Below, one piece after another: positions 8,673-17,056 of a stretch of DNA of 64,000 bases (position 1 is the first letter of the stretch; every line of letters starts with the position of its first letter). The notes beneath the pieces are model-generated. The model was given only the letters and a program-made list of their open reading frames with translations, searched no databases and was not told where the DNA came from. A program made the translations under genes and the position numbers. The DNA is from Brevundimonas sp. PAMC22021 (GTDB lineage: Bacteria; Pseudomonadota; Alphaproteobacteria; Caulobacterales; Caulobacteraceae): positions 1,178,001-1,242,000 of the forward strand of contig NZ_CP080376.1 in the NCBI RefSeq assembly GCF_019443405.1, written 5' to 3'.

Positions 8673-8978
8673 ATGCTCGCCCGCATCTATCGTCCCGCCA
8701 AGACCGCCATGCAGTCGGGCCGGGGCAAGAGCCTGTCCTGGCGGCTGGAGTTCGAGCCTGCGGCCGCCCGCACCATCGATCCGCTGATGGGCTGGACCAG
8801 CTCGGGTGACATGAACGGGCAGGTGCGTCTGACCTTTGACACCCAGGAAGAGGCGGTCGCCTACGCCGAGCGCCACGGCATCCCCTTCCGCCTGCATGCG
8901 CCCAACGAACAGCCGGTGATCATCAAGGCCTACGCCGACAACTTCGCCGCCACTCGCAAGCAGCCCTGGACCCACTGA
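8673..8978 (+). CDS. NADH-ubiquinone oxidoreductase accessory subunit (NDUFS4-like, ETC complex I family)
   Basis: A 101-residue protein matching the alphaproteobacterial homologue of mitochondrial NDUFS4 (18 kDa subunit). It starts MLARIYRPAKTAMQSGR and contains WRLEFEP, PLMGWTSSGDM, the QEEAVAYAERHGI segment and an aromatic C-terminus, YADNFAATRKQPWTH. It is an accessory protein on the cytoplasmic arm of complex I, restricted to alphaproteobacteria and mitochondria. The ATG lies 38 bases after tRNA-Pro. The nuo genes are not in this window; separate location is usual for this subunit. Confidence 0.9.
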   Translation: MLARIYRPAKTAMQSGRGKSLSWRLEFEPAAARTIDPLMGWTSSGDMNGQVRLTFDTQEEAVAYAERHGIPFRLHAPNEQPVIIKAYADNFAATRKQPWTH

Positions 8979-9062
8979 GGGTTCGGCCGGCCTTTAAGCG
9001 CGGCGAAACACTGTTCGTCCATTCTGTCTCCAACGGAGCGATGATCGGTCCGGGAGGCTTCG

Positions 9063-9212
9063 ATGACGAAGTTGCCGTTTACCATGCCCGCGCCGCAGAG
9101 GCGGTCCTCTGATCGCTACCGAGACTGGCTGGCCTTTGGCCTCACCTTTGGCGGCGTGTTCCTGATGTTCATGCTGGCGGTGGAGTTCGCGCCCTTGTTT
9201 CTCGGCAGCTGA
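9063..9212 (+). CDS. 49-residue single-pass membrane protein
   Basis: A short frame starting MTKLPFTMPAPQRRSSDRYR, then the hydrophobic stretch WLAFGLTFGGVFLMFMLAVE and a short end, FAPLFLGS. A strong GGGAGG ribosome-binding sequence lies eight bases before the ATG. The layout is a basic cytoplasmic tail of about 20 residues, one membrane helix and a short periplasmic end. It sits between the NDUFS4-like gene and tRNA-Arg. I do not recognise a family; the signal that it is real is the ribosome-binding site plus the clean amphipathic layout. Confidence 0.6.
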   Translation: MTKLPFTMPAPQRRSSDRYRDWLAFGLTFGGVFLMFMLAVEFAPLFLGS

Positions 9213-9241
9213 AACGCCGACGAACGGAGCCGGCAAGCGTC

Positions 9242-9270
9242 TTGCGATCTGGCGCGCACGGCCTTATCCC
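9242..9270 (+). promoter_or_regulatory. Promoter of tRNA-Arg
   Basis: TTGCGA at 9242-9247 and TATCCC at 9265-9270 with a 17-base spacer. The predicted start, near 9277, is 15 bases before the tRNA. Confidence 0.6.
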
Positions 9271-9291
9271 GCAGCAGCGCTCAGGCCCCAC

Positions 9292-9368
9292 GCGCCCTTA
9301 GCTCAACCGGATAGAGCACCCGCCTTCTAAGCGGACGGTTGCAGGTTCGAGTCCTGCAGGGCGCGCCA
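9292..9368 (+). tRNA. tRNA-Arg (anticodon TCT)
   Basis: A 77-base tRNA with encoded CCA. The acceptor arms GCGCCCT/AGGGCGC are perfect, the T arm is GCAGG-TTCGAGT-CCTGC, and the anticodon loop CTTCTAA gives TCT, reading AGA/AGG. The first anticodon-stem pair (27-43) is C-A rather than a Watson-Crick pair; the other four pair normally. Confidence 0.93.
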
Positions 9369-9380
9369 GCTTGTGGGGCG

Positions 9381-10541
9381 TTAGTCGGCCGCGCGGGCAA
9401 GAGCCTGTTCTATGTCGGCGATGAGGTCGGCCGGGTCTTCCAGGCCGATGTGAAGGCGGATCAGGGCGCCTTGCAGCATCGGCGGGTGCTGGCGGAAGGC
9501 GAGTTGAGGACTTTCGAACGTCGCCAGACTCTCAAATCCACCCCAGGAATAGCCGAGGCCGAACAGCGTCAGCGCGTCGAGCAGCCGCTCGGCGAAGGCG
9601 GCGTCTTCTTTCAGCACAACACCCATCAACGAGGCCGCGCCTGTGAAGTCGCGCCGCCAAACCGCGTGCGAGGGCGAGCCCGGCAGCGGCGGGTAGAGCA
9701 CCGTCGTCACCTCTGGTCGCTGCTGCAGCCATTCGGCGACTGTGAGGGCGGAGCGGGCTTGTTCCGCATAGCGCAGCGGCAAGGTGCGCAGCCCCCTCAG
9801 CGCCAGCCAGGCATCGTCCGGCGAGACGTGCCAGCCCATGTCCTCGATCACATCCGCCAAGGCGTTCGCAATCGTCGGATCGCGTGTGACGATCGACCCC
9901 ATCAGCACGTCCGAATGGCCGGACGCGTATTTGGTGAGGGCTTGCAGGCTGACATCGACGCCGTGTTCCAGCGCGCGAAACGCGAGGCCGGCGGCCCAGG
10001 TGTTGTCCAGGATGCTGATCACGCCACGGTCGCGGCAGGCATGGGCCAGGGCGGGCGCGTCCGCCATTTCAAAGGTCAGAGACGCCGGTGACTCCATCAG
10101 CAGGACGCGCGTCCGGGACGACAGCATCCCGACAATCGTCTCCGTCGAGGCGTCGGCCGGGTGGAATCGGCTCGTGACGCCTCGCGCCCCGAGATAGCGG
10201 GTGATGAAGCGGCGGCTGGGACCATAGATGGCGTCGGACGCCACCACCTCATCGCCGGGACGCAGCAGGGCGAGCAGGGGGATCGTCACCGCCGCCAGCC
10301 CCGACGGCGCCAGGAAGGCGTGATCGGCGCCTTCAAGATCCGCAAGCGCCGCCTTCAGCGCCGATGCCGCGCTTAGTCCATCCAGTCCGTAGATCGGACC
10401 AGAGGTCGGATCGAGCATCGAGCCCAGCGAATCGCTGAGCATCGTCGAGGCGCGCTCAAGCGGCGGGTTCACCGGACGACGCCCCTTCCCGCGCCGGGTC
10501 GCCGATGAAATCAGACGGGTGCGGTCCGAAAGCGGGGGCAT
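9381..10541 (-). CDS. metC: Cystathionine beta-lyase (PLP-dependent Cys/Met metabolism family)
   Basis: Cleaves cystathionine to homocysteine, pyruvate and ammonia, in methionine synthesis in the cytoplasm. The fold type I PLP features are in order in this 386-residue protein: SGLAAVTIPL near residue 80, the cofactor aspartate at Asp179 in ILDNTWA, and the PLP lysine at Lys204 in LTKYASGHSD. Related enzymes (MetB, MetZ) share these motifs, so the exact reaction is inferred; the GYSWGGFESL segment near the C-terminus is typical of beta-lyases. The ATG at 10541 has AGGA upstream and is preferred to one at 10574. It converges on tRNA-Arg. Confidence 0.88.
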   Translation of the reverse strand: MPPLSDRTRLISSATRRGKGRRPVNPPLERASTMLSDSLGSMLDPTSGPIYGLDGLSAASALKAALADLEGADHAFLAPSGLAAVTIPLLALLRPGDEVVASDAIYGPSRRFITRYLGARGVTSRFHPADASTETIVGMLSSRTRVLLMESPASLTFEMADAPALAHACRDRGVISILDNTWAAGLAFRALEHGVDVSLQALTKYASGHSDVLMGSIVTRDPTIANALADVIEDMGWHVSPDDAWLALRGLRTLPLRYAEQARSALTVAEWLQQRPEVTTVLYPPLPGSPSHAVWRRDFTGAASLMGVVLKEDAAFAERLLDALTLFGLGYSWGGFESLATFESPQLAFRQHPPMLQGALIRLHIGLEDPADLIADIEQALARAAD

Positions 10542-10621
10542 GAAGGCTGTCCTGCGGTTGCGATGCGGCGCCAAAGGCCTCTAAACCGGGGCGGGGCGCA
10601 AGCGGCGGAGGCTATAACTCT

Positions 10622-11719
10622 ATGCGCATGGCGGCGCTTGCGGTCATCCTGACCGTTCTAACAACGGCGGCTGGCTGTGAGCGGCAGGGCGTGCCCGAAG
10701 CCACCGAGCCGCTCCTCGCGACCGAGATCGGTGCGCCCGTCGCGAGCGAACGCCCGACCAGCCGTGTCCTGGCGGCGGTGAAGCGGCGGGGGCGTCTGAA
10801 CTGCGGCGTGCACCCCGGGCTGGTCGGCTTCGCCTATACCGACAATCGAGGCCAGTGGCGGGGCTTCGACGTCGACTTCTGCCGGGCCATGGCGGCGGCC
10901 ATCTTCGATGATCCAGACGCCGTCCGCTTCGTGCCGGTGACGACGGAGCAGCGGTTCGAGGCCCTAAAGGACGGGCGGATCGACGTGCTGTGGCGCAACT
11001 CCTCCTGGACGCTGACGCGCGAGGCGGGGCAGGGCGTCGTCTTCGCCGGCGTCAACTATTACGACGGGCAGGGATTCCTGGTGCGCCGGGCGCTGAACCT
11101 GAACAGCGCCGCCGAGCTGAACGGCGCGCGTATCTGCGTGCAGGGCGGCTCCACCTCCCAGCAGAACGCCGACGACTTCTTTCGCCTGAACGGGGTCGAG
11201 TATCGCGCCGTTGTCCTGCCCAGCGAAGAGGCGGCGCGCGACGCCTATGGGCGGGAGGACTGCGACGCCTTCAGCGGCGACATCTCGGCTCTGGCCGCAG
11301 CGCGGACCGTTCTGCCCAATCCCAACAGCCATGTGATCCTGTCCGACGTGGTGTCGAAGGAGCCGCTGGGACCTGCCGTCGCCTCCGGCGACGAGCGGTG
11401 GGCCTCCCTGGTGCGGTGGACGCTGAACGCCTTGATCCTGGCCGAAGAGCTCGGCGTCACCGCCGCCACCGTTCAGGACCAGACGGAGCAGGCGCGCGAT
11501 CCGCGAATCCGGCGCTTGCTGGGGCTGGATGCGGATTTCGGCGCCATGCTGGACCTGGACAGGCGCTGGGCCGCACAGGCCATCGCCGCCACCGGCAACT
11601 ACGGCGAGATCTTCGAGCGCAATCTCGGATCGCAATCGGCCCTCGACCTGGAGCGCGGCTTGAACGCACAATGGAACGCTCAACCGGCGGGCCTGATCTA
11701 CGGCCTGCCGATTCGCTGA
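10622..11719 (+). CDS. Amino-acid ABC transporter substrate-binding lipoprotein, AapJ/BztA-like
   Basis: A family 3 periplasmic solute-binding protein of 365 residues. Residues 1-19 form a lipoprotein signal with the cysteine at 19 (TTAAGCE). The mature part begins the ligand domain with RGRLNCGVHPGLVGFAY, then WRGFDVDFCRAMAAAIF, DVLWRNSSWTLTRE and ICVQGGSTSQQN, all typical of the general amino-acid binding protein AapJ. AapJ is normally soluble and encoded with AapQMP; here no permease or ATPase gene is adjacent, and the next gene is a symporter. It may serve a transporter encoded elsewhere, or act as a sensor. Confidence 0.85.
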   Translation: MRMAALAVILTVLTTAAGCERQGVPEATEPLLATEIGAPVASERPTSRVLAAVKRRGRLNCGVHPGLVGFAYTDNRGQWRGFDVDFCRAMAAAIFDDPDAVRFVPVTTEQRFEALKDGRIDVLWRNSSWTLTREAGQGVVFAGVNYYDGQGFLVRRALNLNSAAELNGARICVQGGSTSQQNADDFFRLNGVEYRAVVLPSEEAARDAYGREDCDAFSGDISALAAARTVLPNPNSHVILSDVVSKEPLGPAVASGDERWASLVRWTLNALILAEELGVTAATVQDQTEQARDPRIRRLLGLDADFGAMLDLDRRWAAQAIAATGNYGEIFERNLGSQSALDLERGLNAQWNAQPAGLIYGLPIR

Positions 11720-11749
11720 CGCCGCCTCGCGCCTGATCTTGAGGGACTC

Positions 11750-13111
11750 ATGACGGAAACCAAGACGCGCGGCCTCGCCCTGCACTGGCTGATGCTTATC
11801 GGCTTTGTCGTGGGACTTGGCCTGGGCCTGATCGTCAACCTGGGCGTCGGCGGCGACGCGCCCTGGGTCGTGTGGCTGACGTCCAACGTCACCGGCCCTA
11901 TCGGCCAGATCTTCCTGCGTCTGCTGTTCATGATGGTGATCCCGCTGCTGTTCTCGGCGCTCGTCATCGGGGTTGCGGAAATGGGCGATCTGGCGTCGCT
12001 GGGTCGGACCGGCCTCAAGACCCTGCTGCTGACCGTCCTGATCTCCGGCATCGCGGTGGCGATCGGCCTGGGCATGGTCAACGTCTTCCAGCCCGGGCGC
12101 GGAGTCGATCCGGCCCTGGCGCAGGCCTTGCTGGATCAGGGCCGGGCCGGCGCGGCCAACATCGTCGAGAATGCACCCACCAGCATCTCGCTTGGCGACT
12201 TCTTCCTGGACCTGGTGCCGTCCAACGTCTTCACGGCCGCCGCCGAGAACGCGATCCTGCCGGTGATGGTGTTCGCCCTGTTCTTCGGCATCGGTCTGGT
12301 CATGGCCAAGAGCCCGGCGACCGACCGCCTGCAGGAGGTGATCCAGGGCCTGTTCGAAGTCACGATGAAGCTGATCAACCTGTTCATCAAACTGGCGCCG
12401 CTGGCCATCGCCTGCCTGATGTTCAACCTGACGGCGCTGTTCGGACTGGAGCTCCTGGCGCGCCTTGCGGCCTTTGTCGGCGTGGCGGTGGGCGCCATGG
12501 CGATCCACATGTTCGTGGTTTATCCGCTCGCGGTCTGGCTGCTGGGCGGCATATCGCCGACGAGCTTCTTCCGGGGCGTGCGCGAGCCGATGATCGTGGC
12601 CTTCTCCACCGCCTCTTCAAACGCCTCGCTGACATTCTCCCTGCGTGCGGCGGAAGAGCAGCTCAGGCTGCCGCGCAAGATCGCCCGCTTCGTCCTGACT
12701 GTGGGCGCGACGGCCAACCAGAACGGTACGGCGCTGTTCGAAGGCGTCACGGTCCTGTTCCTGGCGCAGTTCTTCAATATCGAGCTGACCTTGACCCAGC
12801 AGATCGTGGTCATGCTGGTGTGCATCCTGGGCGGCGTGGGCACAGCAGGCGTGCCGGCGGGATCGCTGCCGGTCGTGGCGATGATCCTGGTCATGGTCGG
12901 GGTGCCGGCCGAAGGCATCGGCCTGATCCTGGGCGTGGACCGTTTCCTGGACATGTGCCGCACCACGCTGAACGTCACCGGCGACCTCGCGCTGGCCACC
13001 ATCGTGTCTCGCGGCGAGAAGGACGATGCGGCGGACATTGCCGCGTCCGAAGCGGGCGACTTGCCGGGCGCCGGACGGCGCGGCCTGGTTCACGACATCG
13101 CGGCGGGTTGA
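11750..13111 (+). CDS. Dicarboxylate/amino acid:cation symporter (DAACS/GltP family)
   Basis: A 453-residue inner-membrane secondary transporter that takes up dicarboxylates or acidic amino acids with H+ or Na+. About eight helices and two re-entrant loops are expected. The serine-rich hairpin AFSTASSNASLTFSL lies near residue 285, followed by GATANQNGTALFEGV, and the C-terminal substrate-binding DRFLDMCRTTLNVTGD, all family hallmarks. The gene begins 30 bases after the amino-acid binding lipoprotein, so they may be one transcript even though the transport mechanisms differ. Substrate cannot be fixed from sequence. Confidence 0.93.
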   Translation: MTETKTRGLALHWLMLIGFVVGLGLGLIVNLGVGGDAPWVVWLTSNVTGPIGQIFLRLLFMMVIPLLFSALVIGVAEMGDLASLGRTGLKTLLLTVLISGIAVAIGLGMVNVFQPGRGVDPALAQALLDQGRAGAANIVENAPTSISLGDFFLDLVPSNVFTAAAENAILPVMVFALFFGIGLVMAKSPATDRLQEVIQGLFEVTMKLINLFIKLAPLAIACLMFNLTALFGLELLARLAAFVGVAVGAMAIHMFVVYPLAVWLLGGISPTSFFRGVREPMIVAFSTASSNASLTFSLRAAEEQLRLPRKIARFVLTVGATANQNGTALFEGVTVLFLAQFFNIELTLTQQIVVMLVCILGGVGTAGVPAGSLPVVAMILVMVGVPAEGIGLILGVDRFLDMCRTTLNVTGDLALATIVSRGEKDDAADIAASEAGDLPGAGRRGLVHDIAAG

Positions 13112-13113
13112 TC

Positions 13114-13947
13114 TCAGCCCGTCGCGACCGGCAGATCTCCGCGCCCGCCCCATTCGGCCCAGGAGCCGTCGTAAAGGCGAGAGGACATCCCCAACTCGGC
13201 CAGTCCCAGCGTCAGGATCGCGGCGGTGACGCCGGAGCCGCAACTGGTGATCGCCGGCCGATCGAGATCGACGCCGCTGCGCTCGAAAGCTCTACGCAGA
13301 TCGGCGCCGCGCTTCAGGGTTCCGTCCGGTTGCAGCAGGTCGCCGTAAGGCAGGTTGATCGCTCCCGGCATGTGGCCGGCGCGCAGGCCAGGCCGCGGCT
13401 CGGGCGCGTCGCCCCGGAAGCGGGGTCCAGCCCGAGCGTCGATAACCTTGGCTTCGCCCGCAAGCGCATTGCGTACTTCGGTCCAGCCCACGACCGCATC
13501 GGAATTCACCTGCGGATGGAAGGTCGCCTCGGAAACTGGAGAGAGGCGGCCGCCTTCCAGCGCCCGACCTTCCCGCCGCCACTTCGGCAATCCCCCGTCC
13601 AGCACGCGCACATTCTTGGCGCCCATCATCCGAAACAGCCACCAGACCCGCGCCGCCGAAAACAGGCCCCCGCTGTCGTAGACGATGATGCGGTCATCTT
13701 CGCTCACGCCCAGGGCGCCGACGGCATGGGCGAAGACGTCGGCGGACGGGGCCATGTGGGGCAGGGGGCTGGAGGTGTCCGATATGGCCTCCAGGTCGAA
13801 GAACACAGCGCCCGGCAACCGCTCTCGTGCGTGATCGGCGCGCGTGTCGTGGCCGTCCAGCCGCCAGCTGGCGTCCACCAGCCGCGATCGCGGATCATCA
13901 AGCGTGGCGGCGAGTTCTTCGGTGGAGATCAGCGGAGAAGCGTCCAT
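13114..13947 (-). CDS. sseA: 3-mercaptopyruvate/thiosulfate sulfurtransferase, two rhodanese domains
   Basis: Transfers sulfane sulfur from mercaptopyruvate or thiosulfate to acceptors such as thiols or cyanide. The 277-residue protein has an inactive N-terminal rhodanese domain (about 8-135, with VYDSGGLFSAARVWWLF) and a catalytic C-terminal domain. Its active-site cysteine is Cys236 in SCGSGVTA; a CGSGVTA loop is typical of mercaptopyruvate sulfurtransferase. The ATG at 13947 overlaps the ATG of the divergent photolyase gene within one CATG; a GTG at 13962 with AGGG upstream is an alternative. The 3' end meets the symporter gene after two bases. Confidence 0.92.
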   Translation of the reverse strand: MDASPLISTEELAATLDDPRSRLVDASWRLDGHDTRADHARERLPGAVFFDLEAISDTSSPLPHMAPSADVFAHAVGALGVSEDDRIIVYDSGGLFSAARVWWLFRMMGAKNVRVLDGGLPKWRREGRALEGGRLSPVSEATFHPQVNSDAVVGWTEVRNALAGEAKVIDARAGPRFRGDAPEPRPGLRAGHMPGAINLPYGDLLQPDGTLKRGADLRRAFERSGVDLDRPAITSCGSGVTAAILTLGLAELGMSSRLYDGSWAEWGGRGDLPVATG

Positions 13948-15505
13948 GCCCCAGCCTAGCACGACGGGCGCCCTGCGGCTGGTGCTTGGTGATCAACTGT
14001 CGGACAGCCTCAGCGCCCTGCGAGACTTGGACGCGGATCGCGACGTGGTGCTGATGGCCGAGGTGCGCGACGAGGCGACCTATGTCCGGCATCACAAGCA
14101 GAAGATCGCGCTGGTCTTTTCCGCCATGCGCCACTTCGCGGCGAGGCTGGAGGCGAGGGGCGTCACGGTGCGTTACATCCGCATCGACGACCGGGACAAC
14201 AGCGGCTCCATCGTCGGAGAGCTCGAGCGGGCGTTGTCGGATCAACCCATCGATCGGGTGATCCTGACCGAGTGCGGCGAGTGGCGGCTGGCGCAGGCTC
14301 TCGCGGGCTTTGCAGCGGCCTCCGTCGCGTCCGTGGAGATCCGAGAGGACGACCGCTTCATCTGCTCGCATGCGCGGTTCCGACGCTGGGCGGCCGGCAA
14401 GGGCGAGCTGACGATGGAGTTCTTTTATCGCGAAATGCGGCGCGAGACGGGGCTGCTGATGCATCAGGCGCAGCCAGCGGGCGACCGCTGGAACTTCGAT
14501 GCCGAGAACCGCGGCCCGCTGACGGGCGGCGTCCAGCCGCCGGATCGCCTTCGCATCACGCCCGATGCGATCACCCGACAAGCGATCGAGGACGTGGAAC
14601 GCCACTTCGGCGACCACTTCGGCGACCTTGATCAATTCGGCTGGCCGGTGACGCGAGCGGAAGCGTTAAAGGTGCTGGACGACTTCGTCGCCCGCATCCT
14701 GCCTGGCTTCGGGCGCTGGCAGGACGACATGGCGACGGGCGAGCCCTGGATGTGGCACGCGCTGATCTCGACCTCCCTGAACCTCGGCCTGCTGGAGCCG
14801 CTGGAGGTCTGCCGCGCGGCGGAGGTCGAGCATCAAGCGGGCCGCGCGCCTCTGAACGCCGTGGAGGGCTTCATCCGCCAGATCCTCGGCTGGCGCGAGT
14901 TCGTGCGCGGAATCTACTGGCTCAAGGTTCCGGAGTATCGGCTCCGCAACGCGCTGGACGCCGATCGCGTGCTGCCGTGGTTCTACTGGTCGGGCGAGAC
15001 GGATATGGCCTGTGTCGCGGACGTGGTCGCCGGCACGCGGGCTCACGCCTACGCCCACCACATCCAGCGCCTGATGATCACCGGCAACCTCGCGCTGCTG
15101 CTGGGTGTGCATCCGGACGAGGTCGATGACTGGTATATGGTCGTCTACGCCGACGCCTATGAGTGGGTGGAGATGCCGAACACGCGCGGCATGGCCCTGT
15201 TCGCCGATGGCGGGATCATGGGGACCAAGCCCTATGCGGCGTCCGGCGCCTACATCAACCGGATGAGCGATTACTGCGGCGGCTGTCGCTATGACGTGAA
15301 GGCGAAATCCGGCGCGGGCGCCTGTCCGTTCAACCGGCTTTACTGGGGGTTCCTGGAGCGCAATCGAGCGCGGCTACGCGACAACCGCCGGCTGGCCATG
15401 CCTTACCGCACCCTGGACCGGCAGAGCGAAGACCAACGACGCGCGCATGTCGAAGAGGCCGAGGCGTGCAGAATGGACCTCGGGGCCCTGCCGCGCCCCG
15501 CCTAG
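13946..15505 (+). CDS. FeS-type bacterial cryptochrome/(6-4) photolyase (PhrB of Agrobacterium type)
   Basis: A light-driven flavoenzyme that repairs (6-4) photoproducts; the family carries FAD, a lumazine antenna and a 4Fe-4S cluster. The 519-residue protein has the photolyase-related N-terminus LRLVLGDQLSDSLSALRD. The four cluster cysteines are Cys356, Cys444, Cys447 and Cys460; their spacing (88, 3, 13) equals that of the A. tumefaciens enzyme as I recall it. The start at 13946 has GGAGAAG upstream. The gene shares its start tetranucleotide with sseA and its stop tetranucleotide with the class I photolyase that faces it. Repair rather than signalling is inferred from the family. Confidence 0.92.
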   Translation: MPQPSTTGALRLVLGDQLSDSLSALRDLDADRDVVLMAEVRDEATYVRHHKQKIALVFSAMRHFAARLEARGVTVRYIRIDDRDNSGSIVGELERALSDQPIDRVILTECGEWRLAQALAGFAAASVASVEIREDDRFICSHARFRRWAAGKGELTMEFFYREMRRETGLLMHQAQPAGDRWNFDAENRGPLTGGVQPPDRLRITPDAITRQAIEDVERHFGDHFGDLDQFGWPVTRAEALKVLDDFVARILPGFGRWQDDMATGEPWMWHALISTSLNLGLLEPLEVCRAAEVEHQAGRAPLNAVEGFIRQILGWREFVRGIYWLKVPEYRLRNALDADRVLPWFYWSGETDMACVADVVAGTRAHAYAHHIQRLMITGNLALLLGVHPDEVDDWYMVVYADAYEWVEMPNTRGMALFADGGIMGTKPYAASGAYINRMSDYCGGCRYDVKAKSGAGACPFNRLYWGFLERNRARLRDNRRLAMPYRTLDRQSEDQRRAHVEEAEACRMDLGALPRPA

Positions 15506-16944
15506 TCTTCGACGTCCGCCTTGGGCAGGCTCTGCAGTGCAGCCAGGGCGCGGGCGCGGGCCTGCGCATGATCCACGATCGGGCGGGGGTAGGTGGCGCC
15601 CAGGCGAACGCCGGCATGGGACAGCGCCTCGGCCGCCGCGGTCCACGGCGCGTGCAGCCACCGGTCCGGCAGCCTGGCGAGTTCCGGCAGCCAGCGGCGG
15701 ACATATCGCCCCTCCGCGTCGAACTTCTGACCTTGCGCCACCGGATTGTAGATGCGGAAAAACGGCGTCGCGTCCGGTCCTGATCCGGCGACCCACTGCC
15801 AGTTGATCAGGTTGTTGGCGCGGTCTGCGTCGATCAGCGTGTCCCAAAACCAGCGTTCGCCCTCGCGCCAGTCGATCAAGAGGTGCTTGACCAGAAAAGA
15901 GGCCGTGACCATCCGCACGCGGTTGTGCATCCAGCCGGTCGTCCAGAGCTGGCGCATGCCTGCATCCACCATCGGATAGCCGGTTCGGCCCATTTTCCAG
16001 GCGGCCAGTGCGTCCGGATCGTCACGCCAGGGCATGGCGTCATAGGCCGGGCGAAAGGCGCGATCCTCGATGGAGGGAAAGTGGTGCAGCAAATGCGCCG
16101 AGAAGTCCCGCCACGCCAATTCCGAGGCGAACTTCTCCGCCGCCTCGACAGGCGCCTTGCCTGCGCGCGAGGCCTGTTCAACCGTGTCGAGGACGCGCCA
16201 GGGGGCAAGCTCGCCCCAGTGCAGGCGAGGCGACAGGCGGCTGCTGGCGGAACCCGACGGCCGATCGCGGCCGTGGTGATAGTCGGCGAACGCATTGGCC
16301 CCCCATTGACTGAGACCGGCCTGCGCGCTCGCTTCGCCAGGCGCCCAGTCAAAGCCGGAGGACCAGTCCGGCCCGGACGGATGTAGGCGCCAGGCGTCTA
16401 TGTCATCGCTCCGGACGCTGGCGTTGGCGAACTCAGCCGGGACGGGCGAGGGCGGATGCGCCTCGCGCATCGACATCAAGGCGCGTCGGTATGGCGTGAA
16501 CACCTTGTAGGGGCCGCCTGCCCCCGTCCGAACGGCGTCAGGCTCCGCCAGCAAGGCGCCGTTGAAGCTTTGAACCGAGACGCCGGCGCTGGTCAGGGCG
16601 TGGGCGATGTCCCGGTCCCTTGCGCGAGCGTCCGGTTCGTACAGGCGGTTGAAGACCATCGCCTCCGCGCCGGTGTCCTCGACCAGCCGATGCAGTTCCG
16701 CCTCGGCGTCGCCTCGGCGCAGGATCAGTCGGCCGCCGCGGCCCGCTATGTCGGCCGACAACGCCCGCAGCGACTTGTCCAGCCACCATCGGGACGCGGC
16801 CCCGATGGGTCTGCTCTCCAGATGGTCGTCCAGGATGTAGACGGGGGTGATGGGCCTTCCCGAGACCCGCGCCGCCTCAAGCGCTGGATTGTCGGCCAGC
16901 CGCAGGTCGCGGCGAAACCACATCAGGATCGGGCGTTCAGTCAT
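15502..16944 (-). CDS. phrB: Deoxyribodipyrimidine photo-lyase (class I CPD photolyase)
   Basis: Uses blue light and reduced FAD to split cyclobutane pyrimidine dimers in DNA. The 480-residue length is normal. The N-terminal antenna domain starts [17 protein letters not shown]. In the FAD domain the signatures [14 protein letters not shown] and [19 protein letters not shown] are followed by the dimer-binding [21 protein letters not shown] and [20 protein letters not shown]. It faces the FeS-type photolyase, the two stops sharing CTAG at 15502-15505. Its 5' end is divergent from kdsA with about 110 bases between. Confidence 0.96.
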   Translation of the reverse strand: MTERPILMWFRRDLRLADNPALEAARVSGRPITPVYILDDHLESRPIGAASRWWLDKSLRALSADIAGRGGRLILRRGDAEAELHRLVEDTGAEAMVFNRLYEPDARARDRDIAHALTSAGVSVQSFNGALLAEPDAVRTGAGGPYKVFTPYRRALMSMREAHPPSPVPAEFANASVRSDDIDAWRLHPSGPDWSSGFDWAPGEASAQAGLSQWGANAFADYHHGRDRPSGSASSRLSPRLHWGELAPWRVLDTVEQASRAGKAPVEAAEKFASELAWRDFSAHLLHHFPSIEDRAFRPAYDAMPWRDDPDALAAWKMGRTGYPMVDAGMRQLWTTGWMHNRVRMVTASFLVKHLLIDWREGERWFWDTLIDADRANNLINWQWVAGSGPDATPFFRIYNPVAQGQKFDAEGRYVRRWLPELARLPDRWLHAPWTAAAEALSHAGVRLGATYPRPIVDHAQARARALAALQSLPKADVED

Positions 16945-17056
16945 GCGAGCGGGTGGTCCATGCTATTGCGATCGGAGACGTTTCGCGCCACCTGATCGCC
17001 GCAGGCGCGCACTAAGCGTCGCCCTTATAGCGCCGAAGCCACAGAAAGCCCCAGCC

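Noticed and set aside
11872..13959. 695-codon plus-strand frame across the symporter and sseA
   Set aside because: Frame-shifted shadow of two well-supported genes, dominated by Arg/Gly/Pro.
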